NCBI GenBank assembly: GCA_945881865.1
Contig: CAMCVK010000016.1
Coordinates: forward strand, 1 to 55,018
Length of the DNA: 55,018 bases
From: Fimbriimonas ginsengisoli Gsoil 348
Lineage (GTDB): Bacteria; Armatimonadota; Fimbriimonadia; Fimbriimonadales; Fimbriimonadaceae
Direction of reading: 5' to 3'
Both the position numbers and the translations under genes were made by a program. The notes under the pieces are model-generated. The model was not told the DNA's origin and ran no database searches. It saw only the letters and a list, made by a program, of their open reading frames with translations. The stretch's first letter is position 1, and each line of letters opens with the position of its first letter. Below, one piece after another: positions 16,692 to 24,138 of the stretch.

Positions 16692-17969
16692 ATGCTCCCC
16701 TGTAAGCAATGCAGCACGTTAAACACCCTGGACAGCATGTTCTGCAGAAAATGCGGCGTCTCTCTTGAGATCGTTGCGCTTCACGAAGCGCAGGTCAAGC
16801 TGGACAAACTCGTCGCCGAAGGGGTCGTTTCGCTCAACGAAGCCCGTGTAGATGAAGCCCTCGAGATCGCCGAGACCGCGCTTCGGTCCAATCCGACCAT
16901 GATTCCGGCGCTGTCGCTCCTTAGCGACTCGCTGGCCCGGAAGGGCCAACTTGCCGACGCGCTGTCGGCGGCGGAGAAGATCGTGGAGCTAAGCCCAGAC
17001 TCCGAGCTAGACAAGATCAAGCGCAACCAGTTGCGCGTCCGACTGCAGGATTCCCTCCGGGTTCCGGAGGGGGCCGACCGCCGGACCGCAATTCTGGCCG
17101 CGATTTCGGCCGTAGTTTTGGTCGTTTGCCTCGGGGCGTTTGCCGCAAAGATGACGGCCGACGCGCGGACCGCCTCGATCACGTCGAAGGAACCCGCTTC
17201 CGAGATCGTTGCCGGTAACTATCCGACGGCCGGCCAAGTCGACCAGGCGTTGACGAACCCTGGCCAAGGAAGCGTTGTCCAAACCAACCCGGCTCAGACA
17301 AACTCCGCCCAAACAAATACGGCTGAAGCCAGCCCGCAAGACAATGGCGCGAGCGCCGATCCCGCTCCCCGACCTCGGGCCAGCACCGGGCTGCCTCGGT
17401 TTAACGGCGGCACCCTCCCCGGTACAACAGGCGGTCCGATTGGTGACATCGACGTAGTTCCCATCAACCCCGGGGGGCCGCCGAACGGCGGCGGTACAAA
17501 TTCCAATTCGGGAGCTAAGAAGGGCGGCGATCCGGAGCCGGAGATGCCTCAGGACCCGGAGACTCCGGTCGTAGATCCGGGCGAGATTTCCATCATTGTG
17601 AAAACGCCCGCCAAGGCGACGGAAACCCCAAATAAGGTCGGCGGTAGCACCCAAATTCCGGTGACGAACCCATCGGAATCGGGAACCTTCAACCGGGTCG
17701 GTAACGAGCAGTTCCAGACGCGCAACTTCGAAGGCGCGGCGAAATCTTTCGAGCGGGCCTCCAACGGCGGCAACTCGGTAAAGATGCTGCAACGAAAGGC
17801 CCAGGCCCTGCAAAACGCAAATAAGCCCCGCGAAGCCATCGCCGCCTATGAAGCCGCGATCGTCGCCGGAGAAGCCGCCCTGAAGGCGAGCCCGGCGAAC
17901 GCAAGTTCGATCCAAGCCGTGATCAACACGTCGCGGCAAGCAATCAACGCCCTCAAGGCTGGCTCGTGA
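16692..17969 (+). CDS. zinc-ribbon, transmembrane and TPR protein
   Basis: 425 aa. Residues 4-22 carry a double CxxC zinc ribbon (CKQC, then CRKCG), followed by a first TPR-like helical region (about 30-115), a transmembrane helix (ILAAISAVVLVVCLGAFAA, about 137-155), a long Pro/Asn/Thr/Gly-rich linker to about residue 320, and C-terminal TPR repeats (FNRVGNEQFQTRNFEGAAK, QRKAQALQNANKPREAIAAY). The predicted topology is a cytoplasmic zinc ribbon and TPR and an extracytoplasmic TPR arm. A TATAGT box and GGAGG occur upstream (about 16665-16682), with the GGAGG 12 nt from the ATG. Its stop overlaps the next gene's start (GTGA). Function unknown; a scaffold is inferred. Confidence 0.75.
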   Translation: MLPCKQCSTLNTLDSMFCRKCGVSLEIVALHEAQVKLDKLVAEGVVSLNEARVDEALEIAETALRSNPTMIPALSLLSDSLARKGQLADALSAAEKIVELSPDSELDKIKRNQLRVRLQDSLRVPEGADRRTAILAAISAVVLVVCLGAFAAKMTADARTASITSKEPASEIVAGNYPTAGQVDQALTNPGQGSVVQTNPAQTNSAQTNTAEASPQDNGASADPAPRPRASTGLPRFNGGTLPGTTGGPIGDIDVVPINPGGPPNGGGTNSNSGAKKGGDPEPEMPQDPETPVVDPGEISIIVKTPAKATETPNKVGGSTQIPVTNPSESGTFNRVGNEQFQTRNFEGAAKSFERASNGGNSVKMLQRKAQALQNANKPREAIAAYEAAIVAGEAALKASPANASSIQAVINTSRQAINALKAGS

Positions 17970-19465
17970 CGGCGGCAGTTTTCGCGCTTCTCCTCGCGGC
18001 GGTTCCGGCCGAATCGCCGAAACTCCTTATCTACTACCGCACGAAAACCGCCGCCGCCGAGGACCCGCACGCCGGGCTGCCCAACTTCCTCGCTGCGGCG
18101 TGCGACGAAACCCGAAAAGTGCAGAGCGTCGTATGGGGCCTCAGCGACCCAGTTTTCCGCGACGCCGTCGTCTCGGGGCGCGTCAAGGACGTGCCGGATT
18201 CGCCGACCGATGCGCAAGTACAGTCCATCGCCCGCATCTTGGGCTGCGAGTATGCGGCCTTCATCAAAGTCACTCCGCTTGGCTCGCGCCTGAGTGGCGA
18301 GATCGCGCTGGTTCGTGGAGGGCGGCAGGTCTGGAAAGACGCCATCGCGTTGGGCATAAAGCTAGACGGCGGAAACGCGGACGATAGCCTGGTGCGCAGC
18401 ATGGCCAACACCTGGGCGCAAAAACTCGCCTTCGGGCCGTTCAAAAAAGAGGAAGCCGCATCGAACGCGGGCAAGCCGGTTCCCGAAGCCGGTGCCATTC
18501 CTCCCACCGCAGTTACTCCCGAACCGGTGACCCCGAAACCGAATCCCGTCAGTGACGCCGAAGCATTCGTCGGCCTTCAACGATCGGTGCGTGAACTCGC
18601 GACGGCCGGCCGCATGAGCGAAGCCGTCCTACAGGCGAAGGAAGCGGTGGACATTGTGCCGCTCGATATCGACCGCAGGATGCTCTTTTTGGAGGTCCTA
18701 CAGCGAGCCGGGAAGTTCGACCTCGCCGCAAGCGAAGCCGCCCGCGCTTCGGAGCTTTTCCCCACCGAAGACAAAGCCGCCGCCGAGCTTCGGCTGGTTT
18801 CGGCGCGTTGCTTTCTGGCGACCGGGAACATCGATGCGGCAAAGGAACTGCTGAACGAGGCGGCGACGCGGCAACCGAATTCCGTGCCGGTTCGAAACCT
18901 GATGGCCGAGTTGGCCCTGCGGGCCCTACAACCCGGGAAGGCGCTGGAAAGCCTCACGATCTCCCTCAAAGAAGCCCCGTCCGCCGAGGGCAGCTACCTC
19001 CGAGCGGTGACGCGGGCAGTTCTGGGCGGCGAAGAAGGTTCCATTGCGGATCTGGAAGCAGCTGTAAAGGAAGCCCCGGACCTACCGGCGACTCGGTTCG
19101 AACTGACGTTCAACGTTCTCAACGCCTCGCTATCGCAGGAGCTGTTGAAGCTGCGGGAAAACATCGCGGCGTTCACGGTGAACCGGAAGAGCTCCGTTGC
19201 CGCCGAAACGCTGGCCGACATCTCGCGAAAGAACCGCGCACGGTTGGGGTTCGCCACGAAGTATCCGGCGGTGGCAACGCACGACAAGTCTTGGAACCTC
19301 TACCTGCTGGCCGAGAATCTGATGGCCCAGGTCGTGGAGAGCCTTAACGGCTACAGCGCGAGTGGTGGAGAGGAGAATCTTACGGACGCGCGGATCGACG
19401 TCGGCGAGGCCATGAAATCGGCCTCGGCGGCCATGCAGGCCTACCGGAACGAGACCGAGAAGTAA
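17966..19465 (+). CDS. exported TPR-repeat protein
   Basis: 499 aa from a GTG that overlaps the previous stop by four bases. N-terminus VFALLLAAVPAESPK resembles a short signal peptide. Residues about 18-155 form an alpha/beta domain (LLIYYRTKTAAAEDPHAGL, ARILGCEYAAFIKVTPLGS, GEIALVRGGRQVWKDA) that looks like the nucleotide-independent sensor domains found before TPRs. After a Pro-rich linker (about 160-190), helical repeats run to the end. No catalytic motif is apparent. Translational coupling with the zinc-ribbon TPR protein indicates that the two act together. Confidence 0.75.
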   Translation: MTAAVFALLLAAVPAESPKLLIYYRTKTAAAEDPHAGLPNFLAAACDETRKVQSVVWGLSDPVFRDAVVSGRVKDVPDSPTDAQVQSIARILGCEYAAFIKVTPLGSRLSGEIALVRGGRQVWKDAIALGIKLDGGNADDSLVRSMANTWAQKLAFGPFKKEEAASNAGKPVPEAGAIPPTAVTPEPVTPKPNPVSDAEAFVGLQRSVRELATAGRMSEAVLQAKEAVDIVPLDIDRRMLFLEVLQRAGKFDLAASEAARASELFPTEDKAAAELRLVSARCFLATGNIDAAKELLNEAATRQPNSVPVRNLMAELALRALQPGKALESLTISLKEAPSAEGSYLRAVTRAVLGGEEGSIADLEAAVKEAPDLPATRFELTFNVLNASLSQELLKLRENIAAFTVNRKSSVAAETLADISRKNRARLGFATKYPAVATHDKSWNLYLLAENLMAQVVESLNGYSASGGEENLTDARIDVGEAMKSASAAMQAYRNETEK

Positions 19466-19641
19466 GAAGGGGCCGCCCCCGGAGAGGGAATCGGGAGCGG
19501 GACGTTAGGTCCAAGAGTTTCGGGCCGAAGCCTTGTCTCACTGACCATCCTTAGGGGGAAGGAGGTTTCGCGTCACTGTTTCCAACGCGCAACCCCGGCG
19601 TCCCGTTCCGGTCAATAGGACCTTCGCGGGACCCGGATTCT
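19466..19641. other. 176-bp convergent intergenic region, GC-rich with hairpins
   Basis: Lies between the ends of the TPR gene (+) and the lipoprotein gene (-). It contains gggg-ccg-cccc just after the TPR stop, GGTC-AATAG-GACC near 19612, and a long-range complement gcgggacg/cgtcccg. No U-tract or known RNA motif was recognised; probably termination signals for both sides. Confidence 0.35.
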
Positions 19642-19815
19642 TTACTTGGCTTCGTCGAAGTCGGCAGCGCCCTTCTTGCCGCCTTCGGCAGCGTTTGCTG
19701 CCTTCGACTTTTCATTTACTGCCGGGCCGGTGTCTGCGCTCCCGATCTGTTCCTGGCACCCGGCCAGGAAGAGAGCGAGCAGACCCAACGGGAGAAGGAT
19801 TAGCTTTGCCTTCAT
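19642..19815 (-). CDS. small lipoprotein downstream of pseudopilin
   Basis: 57 aa from the ATG at 19815 ([20 protein letters not shown]). The lipobox LFLAGC places the acylated Cys at residue 20, followed by a short hydrophilic, Ala/Lys/Gly-rich chain ([15 protein letters not shown] and so on). The start codon overlaps the pseudopilin stop by four bases (ATGA), so the two proteins are made together. The first pseudopilin operon has a comparable small membrane protein in the same place. No family recognised. Confidence 0.75.
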   Translation of the reverse strand: MKAKLILLPLGLLALFLAGCQEQIGSADTGPAVNEKSKAANAAEGGKKGAADFDEAK

Positions 19816-20699
19816 GCGCCGCCGAGGTAACCATCGTAGTACTCGGAGTCCAGGTTCCAAAGATACTTCGATCTGTCCGTGATCGTGGCACCCTCTGCGG
19901 AGTTGGCAGAAGTTGCGCTGCCGTAGTCTGTGCCGGCGGTCAGGGCTCCGTCGTTCAGGTACTTGCTGTGCCCGTCTAGGAAGGTCACGTTCGAACCTGC
20001 GCCACCATCGAGGTAGGTCGATGCCGAGATTTTCTTCGGAGAAGTCGGGTTGTTGCCCGACCAGTTACCCGATCCAACAGTACCGTCAAAGAAGATGCAG
20101 TACACCGGATGCGGGGAGACGATCGGCCACATGCCCGGGGCATTTACGTTGTAGAAACCACGTGTCTTGTCCACGGTGAACTGCTGCGACACGGTCAGGT
20201 AGACCGTACCGGCGCTGTCCTCGGCCTGGGTGTAAGATTTGGATTCCGACTTCACGCAATCTGGGAACGGCGAAAGGAACAGGTAGTTCACGCCATACAT
20301 TGGGAAGCGGCCCTTGTTTCGGATGTCTCCGACCTGCGCGGGAGTTCCAAGTGAGCTACCGGTGTTGAAGTAGCCGCGGGAATCGCCTCGGATCGGGTCG
20401 GCGTAGATGCCCCAGCTCTTGACGTAGGGGAAGATCAGCTCCGGCCAAAACTGGGTTCGGGTTCCGTCGATCGCGTTTCGGTTGGCATACTCGCCGCCAA
20501 AGGCGATTGGGATTTGGTCGTCGGCGTCGCCGCTGTAGATCAGAGCACCAAGGCCGATTTGCTTTGCGTTGCTGAGCGACGTTGTCTTCTTTGCCGCTGC
20601 TTTCGCCTGAGCGAAAACCGGGAACAGGATGGCGGCGAGAATGGCGATGATGGCGATAACCACCAGAAGTTCGATAAGGGTAAATGCTTTTCTCTGCAT
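19812..20699 (-). CDS. DUF1559/H-X9-DG-type pseudopilin, second copy
   Basis: 295 aa from the ATG at 20699 ([18 protein letters not shown]). Prepilin leader MQRKA, Glu5 of the mature protein, hydrophobic helix, then [22 protein letters not shown], nearly identical in style to the pseudopilin at 3724. C-terminal [12 protein letters not shown] provides the FxDGH element; YFNTGSSLG and [14 protein letters not shown] belong to the variable extracellular domain. Coupled to a small lipoprotein. The leader has a perfect 18-bp palindrome and an adjacent hairpin. Confidence 0.88.
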   Translation of the reverse strand: MQRKAFTLIELLVVIAIIAILAAILFPVFAQAKAAAKKTTSLSNAKQIGLGALIYSGDADDQIPIAFGGEYANRNAIDGTRTQFWPELIFPYVKSWGIYADPIRGDSRGYFNTGSSLGTPAQVGDIRNKGRFPMYGVNYLFLSPFPDCVKSESKSYTQAEDSAGTVYLTVSQQFTVDKTRGFYNVNAPGMWPIVSPHPVYCIFFDGTVGSGNWSGNNPTSPKKISASTYLDGGAGSNVTFLDGHSKYLNDGALTAGTDYGSATSANSAEGATITDRSKYLWNLDSEYYDGYLGGA

Positions 20700-20709
20700 A
20701 ATGACTCGT

Positions 20710-20748
20710 GGGCCTTTCGGCCCAGCCAATTGGCTGGGTTTTATCGTA
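20710..20748 (-). promoter_or_regulatory. pseudopilin promoter/leader with perfect 18-bp palindrome
   Basis: Minus-strand TACGAT (20743-20748) is a plausible -10. Directly downstream is CCCAGCCAATTGGCTGGG (20721-20738), identical to its reverse complement, and next to it the hairpin GGGCC-TTTC-GGCCC (20710-20723), which shares three bases and so competes with it. The placement matches the LacI operator of the other pseudopilin operon; either a DNA operator or a 5' mRNA hairpin is possible. Confidence 0.5.
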
Positions 20749-20887
20749 AGCCAGAGTTTGCGCGCTGGGTCGGATTTTCTTGGTCTGTTTGGTTTGTTGC
20801 CGTAAATATCGCAATTTATTGGTCAACAAGGTTGCCGGTTTGCTCCTTAATGAGTTGTTAACGCGAATACCTTGTTCGCTCGCCGCA

Positions 20888-20929
20888 GGGCAAGCAGAGC
20901 TTGCCCCAAAAAAGCGGCGGCAGAGCCGC
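20888..20929 (-). terminator. terminator hairpins after the MacB-type permease
   Basis: On the minus strand, GCGGC-TCTGCC-GCCGC is followed by TTTTTT (20908-20913), a classical intrinsic terminator. A second hairpin, GGGCAAGC-tct-GCTTGCCC (20888-20906), follows. The AGA/TCT loop and CAAGC/GCTTG stem recur in the repeat patch at 27169-27185. Confidence 0.7.
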
Positions 20930-20944
20930 ACGCACTCCAAATCC

Positions 20945-22153
20945 TTACTCGTTACGCAAGGCCGCGACCGGGTCCTTCCGCGCGGCGTGCATCGCCGGAA
21001 GCAGACCAAAGATCACCCCGACCCCCAAACAAACTCCGAACGCTAACCCAACAATCGGGCCGGTGATCATCGGCTTCACCGGTGTAAACGCCGCCAGCGC
21101 GCTGCAAACCGCCGTGCTGAATAGCAGCCCGACGATGCCCCCCGACATGGAGAGAACAATCGCCTCAATAATGAACTGCTGGAAGATGTCGGCTCGACGC
21201 GCGCCGGTCGTTTTGCGGATGCCAATCTCGATCGACCGCTCGTTCACCGACATCAGCATGACGGTCATGATTCCGACCCCGCCGACGAACAGCGCAATCG
21301 ACGTCAGCCCGGTGAGCAGCCACGTCAGGATGCTGAGGAGCTTATAGACCAGTCCGAGCAGGTCCTCTTGAGTAAGAACTTGGAACTGCATGCGGTCCAG
21401 CCGCTCTGCCAGAACCGCGTCCAGTGCCTTAATCAGCGCCTTCGGTTCGGCGCTTGGCTCAATCTGAATCATGATTCGGTCGGTTTGCATGTCCGGCTCC
21501 AATTGCTTCAGCCGCGAATATGGGATGTACACCAAGTTCTCGAACCCACCCATCGAGAACAGACTCGTCTCAGACTTTTTGTCCTTCGTTACGCCGACCA
21601 CGGTATAGGGCCGCTTGTTGATCTGCACTTTTTGGCCGAGGGCGGTCCCGGTGCCGAACAGCTCCTTCCGGGCAAGTGAGCCAATAACGCAATGCTGGGC
21701 GTCACCAGGTTCAAGCGGCCGACCTTCGGCAAACACCGCGTTTCGCATTTTGAACCAGGCCGGCTGGGTGGCCACCAGAAGGCTGCTCGCGGTCTTTTTG
21801 CCGTTCCGAATGCCTCCGCCGACGAACGTGAACGGGGCCGTCGCCACCACGCCCGGCACCTTCGCCAGGTTGGTGGCGTCGGATTCCTTTAGGTAGCTCA
21901 TGCCCCCGATGTTGGGGTTGAACGTGCCGCTCGCCACGTTGCCGGGGATCACCACCAGCACGTTCACGCCGATGCTCTCGACCTGGCCCTTCACGTCGGC
22001 CTGGACTCCGGTGGCGATGCTCACCAGCAACACGATCGCGCTCGCGCCCACCATGATGCCGGTGGCACTCAGCACGGCGCGCTGCCACTGCTCCCGAAGG
22101 CTTCGGAGCGCGGCAACAAGATTGGTGGGGATGGCAGACACGATTAGATTCAA
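20945..22153 (-). CDS. MacB/FtsX-type ABC transporter permease
   Basis: 402 aa from a TTG at 22153. Four transmembrane helices in the MacB/FtsX arrangement: one N-terminal (AVLSATGIMVGASAIVLLVSIA), a large periplasmic MacB_PCD domain (about 50-275), then three C-terminal helices (IALFVGGVGIMTVMLMSV with NERSIEIGIRKTTGARR, IIEAIVLSMSGGIVGLLF, VGLAFGVCLGVGVIFGLLPA). It ends AARKDPVAALRNE as usual. These permeases transmit mechanical force to export peptides or lipoproteins rather than channelling substrate. No ATPase or membrane-fusion gene is adjacent. The gene starts 22 bp after the DUF1772-like membrane gene. Confidence 0.92.
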   Translation of the reverse strand: MNLIVSAIPTNLVAALRSLREQWQRAVLSATGIMVGASAIVLLVSIATGVQADVKGQVESIGVNVLVVIPGNVASGTFNPNIGGMSYLKESDATNLAKVPGVVATAPFTFVGGGIRNGKKTASSLLVATQPAWFKMRNAVFAEGRPLEPGDAQHCVIGSLARKELFGTGTALGQKVQINKRPYTVVGVTKDKKSETSLFSMGGFENLVYIPYSRLKQLEPDMQTDRIMIQIEPSAEPKALIKALDAVLAERLDRMQFQVLTQEDLLGLVYKLLSILTWLLTGLTSIALFVGGVGIMTVMLMSVNERSIEIGIRKTTGARRADIFQQFIIEAIVLSMSGGIVGLLFSTAVCSALAAFTPVKPMITGPIVGLAFGVCLGVGVIFGLLPAMHAARKDPVAALRNE

Positions 22154-22175
22154 CGTTGTTTCCGCGCCTGCCGTT

Positions 22176-22598
22176 CTACCCTGGCGAAATCAGCGCCAGC
22201 AGACACACCACGGCGTGGGCGGTCCAGGCGAGGGTGCGCGGGAGGTTCGTGCGGATCAGGCGGGTGATGAGGCCAAGATCGTGACCGGAGGCGAGGCGGC
22301 CGTGAAGCGGAGCCGAAATCGCGAAGGTCCAGCCGAAGGCGAATAGGCAGAGGACCAGACCGAACAACGACAACCCAGACGGCAAAACCCAAACCAAAAA
22401 AGCCGACCCGGCTAGCTCGACGAGCATGAGCGGCACGACGATGATTCCAATGCCCCAACAATGCCGCCGGTGGAACGAACGAAACGCTTCTGGCGTTACG
22501 TCTAGAAGTCCTGGGTAAGCAACGAGTTGCACGAACCAGCAGATGACGGACATTCCGACGGAGCCGGTGAGGGCAAGGACCCAGCCAATGTGTTCCAA
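22176..22598 (-). CDS. four-helix integral membrane protein (DUF1772-like)
   Basis: 140 aa, possibly from TTG at 22598. Four hydrophobic helices are visible (HIGWVLALTGSVGMSVICW, GIGIIVVPLMLVELAGSAF, LSLFGLVLCLFAFGWTFAI, and LAWTAHAVVCLLALI), with the polar pattern QLVAYPG, FHRRHCW and HGRLASGHDLGLITRLIRTN between them, reminiscent of DUF1772-type proteins. Function is unknown. Upstream on the same strand as the MacB-type permease, probably one transcript. Confidence 0.7.
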   Translation of the reverse strand: MEHIGWVLALTGSVGMSVICWFVQLVAYPGLLDVTPEAFRSFHRRHCWGIGIIVVPLMLVELAGSAFLVWVLPSGLSLFGLVLCLFAFGWTFAISAPLHGRLASGHDLGLITRLIRTNLPRTLAWTAHAVVCLLALISPG

Positions 22599-22710
22599 CG
22601 AATTGTTCTTCGGTACGAATCGTCTATTCGTTGCAGCACTTTTGGCCTACACGAAAGGATCTTTCGGAATATTCGGAAACGTGTGAACGCATTCGAAGCG
22701 TAGAGCCGTC

Positions 22711-22839
22711 TACACTATAGAAAGGTTTATTGACCGCAAGGCGCAGATGAGCATATGCATCAACTGGCCGCAAAATCGCCTACGCAAGTAGGAAGTGGCA
22801 TGGCTGTCGGGACGAAGCATCCTGGCAGCCTGTTTTTTT
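22711..22839 (+). ncRNA. candidate structured RNA or riboswitch with intrinsic terminator
   Basis: A 281-bp gap between divergent genes holds TACACT (22711-22716) as a possible -10, then a segment with several helices: GGT-TTATTG-ACC, GGCG/CGCC enclosing a GATG/CATC hairpin, the GNRA hairpin CCTAC-GCAA-GTAGG (22779-22792), and a strong terminator (GGCTGTCGGGA 22802-22812 pairing with TCCTGGCAGCC 22820-22830) followed by seven T. CGCAA occurs three times (22735, 22769, 22783). It ends 40 bp before the ATG at 22880. No known riboswitch class could be matched by eye. Confidence 0.55.
22802..22839 (+). terminator. intrinsic terminator in the leader of the gene at 22880
   Basis: 11-bp stem with two wobble pairs, 7-nt loop and TGTTTTTTT tail. 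No coding sequence precedes it on this strand, so it ends a short RNA or acts as the expression platform of a leader. Confidence 0.85.
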
Positions 22840-22879
22840 ACAACCCGAGCCTGCCGCCTGCCTGCGGTACCTTCAATTT

Positions 22880-23239
22880 ATGAATTGGCTTAAGGCAACC
22901 CTCATCGGCTACGCCGTCCTCACCGCCGTGATTGGCACGTTGGGCTACGTCGGCCCGATGATCGGCCTGGCGAACCCGGGCGGAAAGACAAGCCCGATCA
23001 GCATGATCGCGGGCGTGGTTTTGGCGGGCGTGGTGTTCGGTGGACTGAAACTCGCCGAGAAGAAGCCAACCGTGGGCTACATCATCGTCGCGTTGGCCCC
23101 GCTCGCGGCACTGGGTCAGTTCGCCAAGAAGGCGTTTTCCGAGCAGATCATCTGGCCGGCCGGCGTCATGACCGCACTATCCATCGCCGCACTACTTGCC
23201 CTCGGCGTTGGCCACTTCCTCGACCGCAAGACGGTGTGA
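22880..23239 (+). CDS. small four-helix membrane protein (TMEM14-like appearance)
   Basis: 119 aa. Four hydrophobic helices: LKATLIGYAVLTAVIGTLGY, SMIAGVVLAGVVFGGLKLAE, VGYIIVALAPLAALGQFA and VMTALSIAALLALGVGHFL, joined by short Gly/Pro/Lys loops. The Gly-rich first pair and the GGKTSPISMIAG loop resemble TMEM14-family proteins, which is only a fold-level suggestion. It follows the candidate RNA leader, and the start codon lies in the loop of a 5-bp hairpin (CAATT-TATG-AATTG). Its 3' end overlaps the EamA gene tail-to-tail by 48 bp. Confidence 0.75.
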   Translation: MNWLKATLIGYAVLTAVIGTLGYVGPMIGLANPGGKTSPISMIAGVVLAGVVFGGLKLAEKKPTVGYIIVALAPLAALGQFAKKAFSEQIIWPAGVMTALSIAALLALGVGHFLDRKTV

Positions 23240-24115
23240 GTCTTTCTGGAAGACGCCTACCACCAAAGCGACCATCACGAGCAGCGCACCGATGCCGACG
23301 GACGGCGTGATGGTCTCATTCCGGAAGGCAACTCCCAGCGCGGCGGCGAGCGGGTTCTGCAACAGCAAGGTTAAGACCAAGAACGAGAGCGGAACCTTCT
23401 CGGCCACCACGTACCAAACCGAAAAGTTGAAGATCCCCGAGAAAAGAATCAAGTAGCCGAGGCAAAGCAAGGTCGGCAAGCCGACCGAGTCGAACTGGAA
23501 CGGAAACGTCTGCGGCGAAAGGCTCGTGAGTAGCGTGAGGCCGATCGCCCCGCCCATGAGCTGGAGGAACAGCGACGTGATGCCGGACGAGCGCCGCGCC
23601 GACTGGATGACGAATACACCGCCGATGCACTCCATGATCACTGCAGTGAGATAGAGCAGGTTTCCCCACGTGTGACCGCCATCGAGGCGGGGAAGTTGGA
23701 ACCCGACGCTGACAATGTAGGCACCAATCGTGCCCAGCACAAACGCAACCCACCGCCACGCGCCAATCTTCTCGCCCAGCAGCAAAAAGGCCATCAAGCC
23801 AGACCAGATCGGAGCCGTGGTGTTGAGGGTTACGCCTTCGTACGTGCTGGTCTTGCCAAGCGCAAAGTAATAGAGCGCGTGCGACGGCCCGAAGAAGACC
23901 ACGCCCATGCCGAGGCACATCCAAACGTCGCGCCGACTCGGCCACTTTGCCCCGGTGAAGGTTCGAAACCTCGGAATCGCCAACAAGAGCCCAAGCAAAA
24001 CCGCCGTGATGGACCAGCGGGTAAGCGCCAACGCAACCGGCGACGTGCCATCGGCGGTGGCGATTTGCACCAATAGGTTGACCGGTGCCCAAAAAACGTT
24101 GATCAGCACCAGCAA
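23192..24115 (-). CDS. EamA/DMT-family permease
   Basis: 307 aa, ten predicted transmembrane helices in two EamA repeats, as in drug/metabolite exporters. Typical elements: NVFWAPVNLLVQIA, ALTRWSITAVLLGLLLA, ALYYFALGKTSTYEGVTLNTTAPIWSGLMAF, ILFSGIFNFSVWYVVAEKVP and LQNPLAAALGVAFRNE. Substrate cannot be told. The likely start is TTG at 24115, 23 bp after the ygfZ stop, so the two may be co-transcribed. Coding ends inside the tail of the plus-strand gene at 22880. Confidence 0.88.
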   Translation of the reverse strand: MLVLINVFWAPVNLLVQIATADGTSPVALALTRWSITAVLLGLLLAIPRFRTFTGAKWPSRRDVWMCLGMGVVFFGPSHALYYFALGKTSTYEGVTLNTTAPIWSGLMAFLLLGEKIGAWRWVAFVLGTIGAYIVSVGFQLPRLDGGHTWGNLLYLTAVIMECIGGVFVIQSARRSSGITSLFLQLMGGAIGLTLLTSLSPQTFPFQFDSVGLPTLLCLGYLILFSGIFNFSVWYVVAEKVPLSFLVLTLLLQNPLAAALGVAFRNETITPSVGIGALLVMVALVVGVFQKDSHRLAVEEVANAEGK

Positions 24116-24138
24116 CGGAAAGAGTTGCTTGCGGTCGA

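Noticed and set aside
19466-19641. Cobalamin, glycine or RNase P-type RNA in the convergent gap
   Set aside because: Isolated fragments such as ggagag or gagggaa occur, but none of the required cores is present.
22711-22839. c-di-GMP (GEMM) riboswitch
   Set aside because: ACGCAA-like and GGGACGAAGC pieces are present but in the wrong order and without the conserved GGGCAAACC helix and tetraloop receptor.
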